DNA of 11,201 nt, taken from NCBI GenBank assembly GCA_964433135.1, contig CAYSQW010000076.1, forward strand, positions 1 to 11,201. The letters are read 5' to 3'. A model generated the notes under the pieces. It was not told the DNA's origin and ran no database searches. It worked only from the letters and a program-made list of their open reading frames with translations. This DNA comes from CAYSQW01 sp964433135 (GTDB lineage: Bacteria; Acidobacteriota; Aminicenantia; Aminicenantales; Aminicenantaceae). Positions within the stretch are counted from its first letter, which is position 1. Every line of letters begins with the position of its first letter. This document shows, piece by piece, positions 1-6,969 of the stretch. A program made the translations under genes and the position numbers.

Positions 1-1
1 T

Positions 2-568
2 TTCTCCGATGCCTTGAAGGAGATCGCGATCACCATGGAACAGGTGCCCTCCAACCGCGGCTATCCGGGCGACCTCTATACCCAACTCGCCTCCCGTTAT
101 GAAAAAGCCGTCGACTTCGAGGGCAGCGGTTCTGTCACCATCCTGGCGGTGACGACCATGCCCGGAGACGACGTCACCCACCCCGTGCCCGACAATACCG
201 GTTACATCACCGAAGGCCAATTCTATCTGCGCAACGGCCGCATCGAGCCGTTCGGTTCCCTGAGCCGCCTCAAACAGCAGGTCAACAATCAAACCCGTGA
301 CGATCACCGCGCCATCATGGATGGAATGATCCAGCTCTATGCCCAATACAAGGAGACCGAGGAGAAACGGGCGATGGGCTTTCGCATGAGCGAATGGGAC
401 GAAAAGCTCCTCAAGTACGGGAAATTATTCGAGTCCAACATGATGGATCTCTCCGTAAACATCAATCTTGAAGACGCCCTGGACCTTGGATGGAAGATTC
501 TGGCGGAGTGCTTCACTCCCGAGGAAACCCGAATGAAATCCGACCTGGTTAAGAAATACTGGCCGTAG
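2..568 (+). CDS. atpB: V-type ATP synthase subunit B, C-terminal part (5' end cut by window edge)
   Basis: Subunit B is the non-catalytic nucleotide-site subunit of the V1/A1 head of the rotary ATPase; it alternates with subunit A around the central stalk in the cytoplasm. The reading frame is open from the first full codon at 2, so the start lies upstream. The 188 visible residues are roughly the last 40 percent of the usual 430-470. Highly conserved family blocks are present: PSNRGYPGDLY (residues 16-26 of the fragment), SRYEKAVDF, the run TTMPGDDVTHPVPDNTGYIT (51-70) and EGQFYL. The C-terminus contains NLEDALDLGWKIL and ends in KKYWP, typical of bacterial subunit B. A GGAAA-type Shine-Dalgarno at the end of this gene serves the next start 12 bases on. 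An F-type beta or Rho assignment does not fit these blocks. The symbol follows V-type usage (ntpB elsewhere), not F-type atpB. Confidence 0.97.
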   Translation, partial: FSDALKEIAITMEQVPSNRGYPGDLYTQLASRYEKAVDFEGSGSVTILAVTTMPGDDVTHPVPDNTGYITEGQFYLRNGRIEPFGSLSRLKQQVNNQTRDDHRAIMDGMIQLYAQYKETEEKRAMGFRMSEWDEKLLKYGKLFESNMMDLSVNINLEDALDLGWKILAECFTPEETRMKSDLVKKYWP

Positions 569-580
569 GAAACCGTAATC

Positions 581-1192
581 ATGCCAAAAATCCGCTTGAC
601 CAAGAACGAACTGAAGATCCAGAAGGAAGCGCTCAAACGGTTTCAGCGCTACTTGCCGACGCTGGAGTTGAAAAAAACCCAATTGATCAACGAAATTCGC
701 GTCATCAGAAATCAAGTGGAAGAAGTCCGGAAAGAAGTCGCCGCTTTTGAAAGCGATATCGACCGCTGGATCGCGGTTTTCGGGGACGATATCGATCTCG
801 GCAAGCTTTTTTCCGTGGAAGAGATCGTGACCCGCATAGGAAATATCGCCGGCATCGATCTCGTGATCTTCGAGGATGTGGTGTTTCACGAAGAGCCCTA
901 TGATCTCTATGAAACCCCGCTTTGGATCGATCGGGGCATCAACGCCTGCAAACACAAAATCGAACAAAACATCCGGATAAAGTTTTTGGAAGACCAGATC
1001 GAAGTGCTTCGCGAAGAGCTGCGCATCACCACGCAGCGCGTCAATCTGTTCGAAAAAGTGAAGATCCCCGAATCAAAGGAAAACATCCGGAGGATCAATA
1101 TCTACCTGGGTGACGAACGCACCACGGAAGTCGTCCGGGGCAAGATTTCCAAAGCCAAAATTCACCGGAAAAAGGAGCTGGCGGCCGCATGA
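581..1192 (+). CDS. atpD: V-type ATP synthase subunit D
   Basis: Subunit D is the central rotor shaft of the V1/A1 sector, a long antiparallel coiled coil that couples ATP hydrolysis or synthesis in the A3B3 head to the membrane ring. The 203-residue product is normal family length. It opens with the conserved block RLTKNELKIQKEALKRF (5-21) and continues as heptad-rich helices. It has the family C-terminal signature around RVNLFEKVKIPESKENIRRI (152-171) followed by YLGDERTTEVVRGKISKAK. The middle (about 58-115) is the less conserved globular tip. The ATG at 581 has AGGAAA about 8 bases upstream and sits 12 bases after the atpB stop. The end overlaps the next gene by 4 bases (ATGA), so translation is probably coupled. 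No subunit F gene lies between B/D and I, as in the spirochaete and chlamydial arrangement. Here atpD means V-type D, not F-type beta. Confidence 0.96.
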   Translation: MPKIRLTKNELKIQKEALKRFQRYLPTLELKKTQLINEIRVIRNQVEEVRKEVAAFESDIDRWIAVFGDDIDLGKLFSVEEIVTRIGNIAGIDLVIFEDVVFHEEPYDLYETPLWIDRGINACKHKIEQNIRIKFLEDQIEVLREELRITTQRVNLFEKVKIPESKENIRRINIYLGDERTTEVVRGKISKAKIHRKKELAAA

Positions 1193-3039
1193 TCGTTCCG
1201 ATGCAGAAAGTGACGCTGTTCATCAGCACCCGTCACCGGAACACCGCGCTCCGGAGACTTCGAAAAACCGGGGTCGTCCATATCCGGCATCTTCAACCTC
1301 CCCGGTCCGAAGACGCGGCCCAACTCGAAAACGAGTTGGATCAGATCGACAAAAGCCTGCGCATTCTCGAAAGCACGGAATCCCCTGAAACACACGGCAT
1401 CCCGGAAGATAGGGACAACCGTCTTCTGGTCGAGGAAATCAATCGGCTTTCCGCCGAACACCAGCAAAACATGGGAATCGTCGAAGAGAACCGGGAACGG
1501 ATGGATTGGTTCGATCGCTGGGGTAAAATATCCGCTCGGGATCTGGAAGCGCTTCATCGAGATAACGTCTATATCCGTCTTTACCTTACCGATAAAAATT
1601 TTTTGAAAAAAGCGCCCGACAATGCAATCTTTGAGATCCTCAAGGAAGATAAGGGCTTGGTTTACTTGGCCCTGGTCTCCGATACCGAAGACAAGCGTCT
1701 GGATCTCAAGGAAGAGATCCCGCCCCGGGAAGATTACGCCAAGACGGCGGCGGATCTGGAAACGGCTTCGGATCGGATCCTTGAGATCGAAGCCCGGCTG
1801 AAAGCCCTGACGGCACACACCGAGAATATCCTGACTCTCCGCCGCGAAGTCGAGAAGCAGCTCGAGTTTGCCCGGGTCCGGTCCGGAATGAAGGAGACCG
1901 AAGACATCTGCTTGGTACAGGGATACTGCCCCGCTGAAAACATCGACACGCTCATGATCGGCGCGACCGAAGAGGGCTGGGGGATTCTCAGTGAGGATCC
2001 AGAATCGACCGACAACCCGCCGACACTGCTGAAGATGAGCTGGTGGAACCGCATCATCAAACCGGTATTCGATTTTCTGGGGACGGTTCCCGGTTACCGG
2101 GAGTACGATATCAGCAAATACTTCCTCGTCTTTTTCGCCCTTTTCGTGGCCATGATCATCGGCGACGCCGGGTACGGGCTTATTTTTCTGATGATCTGCC
2201 TTTTCACCCACCTCAAATCGGCTGGAAAAAAACAACCGCTGCCTCTGGCGGTCAAACTTTTCTACGTGCTCAGTCTCTGTACCATCGGGTGGGGGGCCAT
2301 TACCGGAAACTGGTTCGGAGCGGTTCGGATCGCCGAGATCCCCTTCATCAAATCCCTGACCATCCCACAGCTGGCGACCTTCCCGGAGCTCTTTCCGGGA
2401 TTGACGGTCGATCCCCAGCAGGAAGTCATGCTGATCTGCTTCATCATCGCCATCGTCCAGCTCGGACTGGCGAATATCATGAATTTCATCAACGCGCTTC
2501 CCGGACTCGACAGCATCGCCCACCTCGGCTGGTTTTTTCTGATGGCCGGACTCTTTCTGGTCGTCCTCAACCTGGTGCTGGGAATGGACATGCCGGGTTT
2601 CACCGTCCCGATGATCGCCGGCGGTCTGATCGCGATCGTGATCTTCTGCGAGCAGAAAAAAGGGACGGGGTTTTTCAAGGGGCTGGCCCGCGGACTCGGA
2701 GGCGCTTTCAATACGTTTCTGGATGCCATCAGTTCCTTCTCCAACATCATCTCCTACATCCGTCTGTTCGCGGTCGGCATGGCCACCGTCGCCATCGCTT
2801 CCAGCTTCAACGACATCGCCGCTCCCATGCTGAAAGGCTTCGCTCTTCCTGCGGGGCTGCTGGTGCTGGCGATCGGCCACGGTCTCAACATCGCCATGGC
2901 TTTGCTTTCCGTCATCGTGCACGGAATCCGTTTGAATGTGCTGGAATTCTCCGGTCAGCTGGGAATGGAGTGGACGGGATACGAATACAAACCTTTTAAA
3001 GAGACAACCGAAGAATCAAAACAAGGGGAAATCAAATGA
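1189..3039 (+). CDS. atpI: V-type ATP synthase subunit I (a-subunit homologue, membrane stator)
   Basis: Subunit I is the membrane stator that forms the ion half-channels beside the K ring and anchors the peripheral stalk. At 616 residues it is within the usual 600-660. Residues 1-300 are a hydrophilic, largely coiled-coil cytoplasmic arm. From about 309 there are seven to eight hydrophobic segments (around 309-325, 326-341, 356-377, 413-434, 446-465, 470-486, 517-538 and 551-575). The essential arginine is visible in SYIRLFAVG at R525, inside the penultimate helix. The family C-terminal motif HGIRLNVLEF (578-587, H578, R581, E586) follows. The TM region also has the typical GDAGYG (325-330) and GAITGNWFG stretches. 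The start ATG overlaps the atpD stop by ATGA, and the end overlaps atpK the same way, so D, I and K should be made in coupled fashion. Confidence 0.96.
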   Translation: MIVPMQKVTLFISTRHRNTALRRLRKTGVVHIRHLQPPRSEDAAQLENELDQIDKSLRILESTESPETHGIPEDRDNRLLVEEINRLSAEHQQNMGIVEENRERMDWFDRWGKISARDLEALHRDNVYIRLYLTDKNFLKKAPDNAIFEILKEDKGLVYLALVSDTEDKRLDLKEEIPPREDYAKTAADLETASDRILEIEARLKALTAHTENILTLRREVEKQLEFARVRSGMKETEDICLVQGYCPAENIDTLMIGATEEGWGILSEDPESTDNPPTLLKMSWWNRIIKPVFDFLGTVPGYREYDISKYFLVFFALFVAMIIGDAGYGLIFLMICLFTHLKSAGKKQPLPLAVKLFYVLSLCTIGWGAITGNWFGAVRIAEIPFIKSLTIPQLATFPELFPGLTVDPQQEVMLICFIIAIVQLGLANIMNFINALPGLDSIAHLGWFFLMAGLFLVVLNLVLGMDMPGFTVPMIAGGLIAIVIFCEQKKGTGFFKGLARGLGGAFNTFLDAISSFSNIISYIRLFAVGMATVAIASSFNDIAAPMLKGFALPAGLLVLAIGHGLNIAMALLSVIVHGIRLNVLEFSGQLGMEWTGYEYKPFKETTEESKQGEIK

Positions 3040-3458
3040 ATCTTGGAATGATAGGACCCGCGGCCGCACTGGGATTGGCCGCGGTCGGCTCAGCTTTCGG
3101 AACCGGCGTTGCTTCGCAAGCCGCGGTCGGCGGCTGGAAGAAATGTTTCGCAAACAACAAACCCGCGCCTTTCATGTTGGTGGCATTTTCCGGCGCCCCG
3201 CTGACGCAGACCATTTACGGCTTTCTGCTCATGCTGTTCATCAGCCAGAGCGACAAGGACCCGCTGACCATGATGGCGGCGGGCGTATTCGGCGGCATGG
3301 CCATGGGCTTTTCCGCTTTCTTTCAAGGCAAGGTGGCCGCCCGGGCGGCCGATTCCCTCGCCGAAACCGGAAAAGGAACCGCCAACTACTTCATGGTGAT
3401 CGGGATCGTGGAAACCGTCGCTCTGTTCGTGATGGTCTTCCTCCTGCTGATGCTCTGA
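3036..3458 (+). CDS. atpK: V-type ATP synthase subunit K (rotor-ring proteolipid)
   Basis: Subunit K forms the membrane rotor ring (c-ring equivalent) that carries ions past subunit I. The 140-residue product has four hydrophobic helices (about 5-26, 45-70, 77-103 and 116-140), i.e. two fused hairpins as in Enterococcus NtpK rather than a single-hairpin c subunit. Only the second hairpin has the ion-binding glutamate (E126 in GIVETVALF); the first has Q58 at the matching place. T57, Q58 and Y61 (LTQTIYGF) and Q97 (FFQGKVAARA) match the NtpK Na+ ligands T64, Q65, Q110 and E139 and the Y68 lid. Na+ coupling is therefore plausible, though not proven by sequence. An AAGGGGA Shine-Dalgarno lies 6-7 bases before the ATG, which overlaps the atpI stop. 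This is the last gene of the operon; the next gene is convergent. Confidence 0.95.
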   Translation: MNLGMIGPAAALGLAAVGSAFGTGVASQAAVGGWKKCFANNKPAPFMLVAFSGAPLTQTIYGFLLMLFISQSDKDPLTMMAAGVFGGMAMGFSAFFQGKVAARAADSLAETGKGTANYFMVIGIVETVALFVMVFLLLML

Positions 3459-3464
3459 TCGGCG

Positions 3465-3498
3465 GCGACCATGCGTCGGGCCCTGCCCGTAAGGTCGC
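3465..3498 (+). terminator. Compound hairpin after the ATPase operon, possible terminator without a T tract
   Basis: Seven bases after the atpK stop, GCGACC (3465-3470) pairs with GGTCGC (3493-3498). Inside it CGGGC (3477-3481) pairs with GCCCG (3485-3489) around a 3-base loop. No run of T follows, so a classic intrinsic terminator is not shown. It may be an RNA 3'-end-protecting stem or a Rho-assisted end. Its place between two converging genes supports a 3'-end role. Confidence 0.3.
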
Positions 3499-3527
3499 GG
3501 CTGGATCCGTCTCGCCGCTGTCCTTCA

Positions 3528-3980
3528 TCAGTGCCGGTGATACACCTTGGCGGCGATCTTCCAGCCGTCTTCAAACTTGAGCAGTGAAAGATAATCCGTA
3601 AAGATCATCTTCCCGTCCTTGGATATCTCGATCTTGGCGGCGGCGGCGCCTCCGGTGATATCGAGCGCAGCGATCCTGCAGTCCATCTTCGCCTTGCTCT
3701 TGTCGAAATCGGGCTTCCGTTTCCCCTGCTCGATTCCTTTGATCCAGGCATCGATGGGATAGCGGGCAAGTTCCGCGCCCTTGGCCGAAAAGATGGCGAA
3801 ATCCGGATGGAATCCCTTCCGCATACTTACGGTGTCGAGATCATTGAAGGCGCCGTTGAAATAGGATTCCTTGATGACCTTTTCCACCGCGGCCTGTTCT
3901 TCTGCGTTTGACACCTGGCCGGCGGCCAGCGCCGTTACGAAAAGCATGCCGATAAATATCACAGCCGCTCGTTTTTCCAT
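3528..3980 (-). CDS. Exported small NTF2-like / putative lumazine-binding family protein
   Basis: The product is 150 residues. Residues 1-26 are a Sec signal peptide: charged MEKR, hydrophobic core to about 20, probable cleavage after SNA. The mature part of about 124 residues looks like the NTF2-like fold of the putative lumazine-binding family. It has an N-terminal helix (EEQAAVEKVIKESYFNG), FHPDF (57-61) followed by FAIFSAKG, and the typical closing strand pattern TDYLSLLKFEDGWKIAAKV (128-146) ending in a His-rich tail. The family is a small-molecule-binding cone; the ligand is unknown and no catalytic residues can be assigned. The only Cys is C101. The ATG is supported by AAGGAGG about 7 bases upstream (3987-3993 on the complement). 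It is a single gene, convergent with the ATPase operon and divergent from the CocE-like hydrolase; both neighbours across the divergent spacer are exported, but a shared function is not shown. Confidence 0.8.
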   Translation of the reverse strand: MEKRAAVIFIGMLFVTALAAGQVSNAEEQAAVEKVIKESYFNGAFNDLDTVSMRKGFHPDFAIFSAKGAELARYPIDAWIKGIEQGKRKPDFDKSKAKMDCRIAALDITGGAAAAKIEISKDGKMIFTDYLSLLKFEDGWKIAAKVYHRH

Positions 3981-4008
3981 TCTTTCCCTCCTTGTTTTTT
4001 CCTGCTTC

Positions 4009-4021
4009 CGGATTTAATCCG
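4009..4021. promoter_or_regulatory. 13-base inverted repeat in the 5' leader of the leftward gene
   Basis: CGGATT-T-AATCCG is a perfect 6+1+6 inverted repeat, 29 bases upstream of the start codon at 3980. It could be a small regulator's operator or a weak hairpin in the leader RNA. There is only one copy in the spacer and no partner regulator gene nearby, so the call is tentative. Confidence 0.25.
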
Positions 4022-4108
4022 ATCGCACGTGATTATTCATACGAAAACAGACAAAAAACGTTCCCGAATCGAAATCACTGTTGGAAAAGCACCGGCCTCA
4101 AGAAAAAA

Positions 4109-4138
4109 TTGACAGAGCCGGTTTCCAAGTGATATGTT
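4109..4138 (+). promoter_or_regulatory. Sigma70-like promoter for the CocE-like hydrolase
   Basis: A perfect -35 TTGACA (4109-4114) is followed after 18 bases by TATGTT (4133-4138; 4 of 6 to TATAAT). Transcription would start near 4145 and give a leader of about 165 bases that includes the hairpin at 4180-4194. Confidence 0.5.
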
Positions 4139-4179
4139 CATCCTTTCATGTTATCGGAAGCCTTTTTCATCACATCCCA

Positions 4180-4194
4180 GGGGCTGAAAGCCCC
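4180..4194 (+). other. GC hairpin in the hydrolase leader
   Basis: GGGGCT (4180-4185) pairs with AGCCCC (4189-4194) around the loop GAA. No T run follows, so it is not a standard terminator or attenuator. It lies about 115 bases before the start codon, downstream of the proposed promoter, and may stabilise the mRNA 5' end or be incidental. Confidence 0.3.
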
Positions 4195-4308
4195 CGTGAG
4201 CACTCATTATCTTTCCCGCATCATCTTCAAACCACCAGCCGGAATGATTCCGGCGGCGGCATCTCCATCCGGTTCCATGATCGATCCCATTCACACAAGG
4301 AGAATATA

Positions 4309-6306
4309 ATGAAACATTCGTTTTTTCGAAAGAAAGAATTCCTTTCCTTTTTGATAGGCGTCACTGTTTTATGCGCCGGCATCGGAACCATGCTGGCCGA
4401 CTCCGCTTTCATCCATGCAAACCCCGAAGCCTCGATCCTGAAAGGTCAGGCCGGTCGGCAGGATGCCGCCTTCATGGAGAAGCTCCGGTCCGTCGCGATC
4501 ATCAAACAGAAGGTCATGGTGCCGATGCGCGACGGAGTGAGACTCGCCACCGATATATACCGCCCCGTCGACAGCGATACTCCGGTGCCGACCATCTTCG
4601 TCCGCACCCCCTATAATTTCAACCCATTCCGCGACGGCGTCCCCCAGCTGCGCCAGGCCAGGGCGGCCTATGAATGGGTCACGCGCGGATATGCTTACAT
4701 CTATCAGAACGAGCGCGGCCGCTTCTTCTCGGAAGGCGAATGGGACATCCTCGGTCCGCCCAAAACCGACGGCTACGACATGCTGACCTGGATCGCGGAA
4801 CAGCCCTGGTCCAACGGCAAGGTGGGAACCATCGGATGCTCATCCACAGCTGAATGGCAGATGGGACTGGCCGCACTGGATCATCCCGCCCACGCCGCCA
4901 TGTGCCCCCAGGGCTTCGGCGCGGGAGTCGGACGCGTGGGCCCGTTCTACGAGCAGGGAAACTGGTACCGGGGCGGCGCCGAACAGATGCTTTTCTTCAC
5001 CTGGCTGTACGGCGTCCAGAACACCCAACGCCCCATGTTCCCCAAAGACATCTCCCGGGAAGACATGGTGCGGCTGTCGCGGTATTTCGACCTGGCTCCG
5101 GAAATGCCGCGCGTCGACTGGTCGAAGGCCTTGTGGCATCTTCCCGTCGAGGACATCCTGCGCAACGTCGAGGGCCCAAAGGGCATCTTCGCCGACCCGG
5201 CGCCGGTCGCCACCGGGGGCCGCATGATCCAGAGAACCCCGAACGATCCCGCCTGGTACAAAGGCGGTCTCTATCATGACGACGAACCCTTCGGCGTACC
5301 CAGTCTTTGGATGATGTCATGGTATGATGTTTCGGTCGGTCCCAACCTGGCGCTGTTCAACCACGTCACCCACAACGCCGAAGACCCGGAAGTGGCCGGC
5401 AACCAGTTCGCCCTGGTAGCCCCGGTGGGTCACTGCGCCTACCGCCGCGCCACCGAGCAGACGATCGTCGGGGAGCGCAATATGGGCGACGCCCGTTTCG
5501 ATTACGACGGCTTGATCTACGGCTGGTTCGACTTCTGGCTCAAAGGTGAAGAGAACGGCATCACGAAGAAAACCCCCAAGGTTCAGTACTACACGATGGG
5601 AATGAACAAGTGGCAGTCATCATACACCTGGCCTCCCGAAGGCGCCCGGATGAAAACCTTTTACCTCGATTCAGGCGGGTGGGCCAACAGCCTCTCCGGC
5701 GACGGCACGCTGTCGACCCGGAAACCGGGCGCCGCAAGCAAGCCCGACTCTTTTTCCTACGATCCTTTCAATCCCGTACTCTCTTACGGCGGCAATGTCT
5801 GCTGCACGGGCAACGCCATAAGGGCCGGCGCCTTCGACCAGAGACGTATGGAAGGCCGAAACGATATTCTGGTCTACACCACCGAACCGCTGAAGGAAGG
5901 GACGGAAGTAAGCGGGACGATCGAAGTCACGCTTTTCGTCTCCTCAGATGCCAGGGATACGGATTTCACGGTCAAGCTCATCGACGTCTATCCCGACGGC
6001 CGTGCCTTCAACCTGGACGAAACCATCCTCCGCGCCCGCTACCGCGAGGGATACGACAAGCAGGTGTTCATGGAGGAGGGCAAGGTCTACGAGCTCGAGA
6101 TCAGCCCCATGTCGACCAGCAACCACTTCGCGGAAGGCCACCGGATTCGGATCGAGGTTTCGAGCAGCAACTTCCCGCGATTCACCCGCAATCTCAATAC
6201 CGGCGGCAAAAACTACGACGAGACCGAAGGCGTCATCGCACACAACACCGTTCATCACTCCGCGGAATATCCGTCCCAGATCCGGCTGCCTATCGTTCAG
6301 CGCTGA
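4309..6306 (+). CDS. Secreted CocE/NonD family hydrolase (X-Pro dipeptidyl-peptidase S15-like)
   Basis: The 665-residue product is an alpha/beta hydrolase of the cocaine-esterase / alpha-amino-acid ester hydrolase / S15 group, which cleaves esters or amides; the substrate cannot be told from sequence. Residues 1-37 are a signal peptide (KHSFFRKKE, then a hydrophobic core to A30, probable cleavage near IHA), so it acts outside the cytoplasm. Aligning by eye with CocE gives nucleophile S178 in GTIGCSST (173-180), acid D340 in SWYD, base H375 in APVGH and oxyanion Tyr Y102 in RTPY. MRDGVRLATDIYRP (73-86) is the usual N-terminal block. From about 447 to the end a beta-rich jelly-roll domain of the PepX C-terminal type follows, with HFAEGHRIRIEVSSSNFPRF near the end. 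The ATG at 4309 is chosen because AAGGAGA lies 5 bases upstream and a signal peptide starts there; the frame stays open to a TTG at 4081 but gives no sensible leader. It is monocistronic, with a hairpin 8 bases after the stop. Confidence 0.92.
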   Translation: MKHSFFRKKEFLSFLIGVTVLCAGIGTMLADSAFIHANPEASILKGQAGRQDAAFMEKLRSVAIIKQKVMVPMRDGVRLATDIYRPVDSDTPVPTIFVRTPYNFNPFRDGVPQLRQARAAYEWVTRGYAYIYQNERGRFFSEGEWDILGPPKTDGYDMLTWIAEQPWSNGKVGTIGCSSTAEWQMGLAALDHPAHAAMCPQGFGAGVGRVGPFYEQGNWYRGGAEQMLFFTWLYGVQNTQRPMFPKDISREDMVRLSRYFDLAPEMPRVDWSKALWHLPVEDILRNVEGPKGIFADPAPVATGGRMIQRTPNDPAWYKGGLYHDDEPFGVPSLWMMSWYDVSVGPNLALFNHVTHNAEDPEVAGNQFALVAPVGHCAYRRATEQTIVGERNMGDARFDYDGLIYGWFDFWLKGEENGITKKTPKVQYYTMGMNKWQSSYTWPPEGARMKTFYLDSGGWANSLSGDGTLSTRKPGAASKPDSFSYDPFNPVLSYGGNVCCTGNAIRAGAFDQRRMEGRNDILVYTTEPLKEGTEVSGTIEVTLFVSSDARDTDFTVKLIDVYPDGRAFNLDETILRARYREGYDKQVFMEEGKVYELEISPMSTSNHFAEGHRIRIEVSSSNFPRFTRNLNTGGKNYDETEGVIAHNTVHHSAEYPSQIRLPIVQR

Positions 6307-6346
6307 AAAATGCGGCGGCGGCCCTAAAAAGCCGCCGCCTTCGCAT
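6306..6346 (-). terminator. Strong intrinsic-type hairpin between convergent genes, best read leftward
   Basis: GGCGGCGGC (6314-6322) pairs with GCCGCCGCC (6331-6339) around an 8-base loop, with an outer ATGC/GCAT clamp (6310-6313 with 6343-6346). On the minus strand the stem is followed by GCA and then five T (6310 down to 6306), a usable Rho-independent terminator for the DUF3795 gene at 6472-6909. Read rightward it starts 8 bases after the hydrolase stop and lacks a T run, so there it may act mainly as a 3'-end stem. Confidence 0.6.
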
Positions 6347-6371
6347 ACCGATCCATTCGAGGGAATCGGTA
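6346..6371. other. Second hairpin in the convergent spacer
   Basis: TACCGAT (6346-6352) pairs with ATCGGTA (6365-6371) around a 12-base loop. It sits directly beside the GC terminator stem and may form part of a tandem 3'-end structure for either gene. The remaining sequence to 6471 includes a weak AT stem (GAAAT/ATTTC near 6384-6397) and nothing that looks coding. Confidence 0.3.
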
Positions 6372-6471
6372 TCGCCCAAACGGTGAAATTTTTATTTCGA
6401 CAGGCTCTCTTTCAGTTCAAGGTTTTTGAAGGAGCCTTATCCGCAGCGTGGATTTTCTCTTGTCCGGATAT

Positions 6472-6909
6472 TCAATAAAGGATATTATCGAAATCAAACG
6501 GTTTGGTTCTGTAGGTGTCCCATATTCTGGCCGCTTCTTCTTCGGCCCATTTTTCAAACCCCAGTTTTTTCATCATGCAGAGCTGATACATCTTCATGTT
6601 ATGCGGGAAATGGGATTTGTCGGCGTAGGGTTGAAACCGTTCGCAGGGAAAATCATCGCATTCGTTACAGAAATCTATGTTCTTTTCCTTAATGCATGAA
6701 TAGATCCGGCACTGCTGATCGGCCTTCAGCAGCTTGATCCGGCCTTCCTGGGGCCGGCATCCTTCACATGTGACCTTCTCTTCAGGGAGATTGAAGGCTG
6801 CCGCCATATTCTTCCGTATTTCCGGATTTTTCACGGCGAGGTACGCCGGGCAATGAAAACACGGCAGCCCACAGGGGGATGTCATTTTCTTGGCGTTTTT
6901 GATGTCCAT
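6472..6909 (-). CDS. DUF3795-type Cys-rich protein (first copy)
   Basis: The 145-residue soluble product has 11 cysteines in the pattern of the DUF3795 family: C13-x3-C17-x2-C20 (PCGLPCFHCPAY), C48-x2-C51, C67-x4-C72, and FC-x2-C-x4-C (C81, C84, C89) followed by ERF. The arrangement suggests binding of zinc or an iron-sulphur cluster, but the ligand and function are unknown. The C-terminal third (about 95-145) is helical and charged, and ends without the extra Cys knuckle seen in the copy at 10100-10543. The start at 6909 is chosen over an upstream in-frame TTG-type start because GGGAGG lies 5 bases before this ATG. It is a single gene with its own promoter (6942-6969) and terminator hairpin, convergent with the hydrolase. 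Confidence 0.85.
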   Translation of the reverse strand: MDIKNAKKMTSPCGLPCFHCPAYLAVKNPEIRKNMAAAFNLPEEKVTCEGCRPQEGRIKLLKADQQCRIYSCIKEKNIDFCNECDDFPCERFQPYADKSHFPHNMKMYQLCMMKKLGFEKWAEEEAARIWDTYRTKPFDFDNILY

Positions 6910-6941
6910 TTTTTCCTCCCACATAAAATCGGCTGAATTAT

Positions 6942-6969
6942 ATGATAACATCTCGGCTCAAGCAGTCAA
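6942..6969 (-). promoter_or_regulatory. Promoter of the leftward DUF3795 gene
   Basis: Read on the minus strand, TTGACT (6969-6964, 5 of 6) is followed after 16 bases by TATCAT (6947-6942, 5 of 6). An overlapping perfect TATAAT (6942-6937) has no -35 at proper distance. Transcription would start near 6935, giving a leader of about 25 bases with the Shine-Dalgarno. Confidence 0.55.

Larger units (their letters stand above)
3981..4308. other. Divergent intergenic spacer with one good promoter and two inverted repeats
   Basis: This 328-bp stretch separates two divergently transcribed exported-protein genes. The part nearest the leftward gene holds its Shine-Dalgarno and a small palindrome (4009-4021). 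The middle holds a sigma70-like promoter toward the right (4109-4138) and the right half a GC hairpin (4180-4194). An open frame extends through the right half in frame with the hydrolase, but I regard it as untranslated leader. I found no convincing promoter for the leftward gene, although AT-rich sequence at 4030-4060 could hold one. Confidence 0.6.

Noticed and set aside
425..967. A 180-codon minus-strand frame across the B/D junction
   Set aside because: It overlaps two certain V-ATPase genes and has no ribosome-binding site or recognisable domain. It is a shadow of their codon bias.
1162..2922. A 586-codon open frame on the minus strand opposite the subunit I gene
   Set aside because: It lies wholly antisense to a certain conserved gene. 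Its product is an odd mix rich in Asp, Gly, His and Arg with no membrane or domain pattern, as expected for the complement of a GC-biased gene.
4081..4308. A 76-residue N-terminal extension of the hydrolase from a TTG at 4081
   Set aside because: It has no Shine-Dalgarno, overlaps the proposed promoter, and would bury a clear signal peptide. The ATG at 4309 has AAGGAGA at proper distance.
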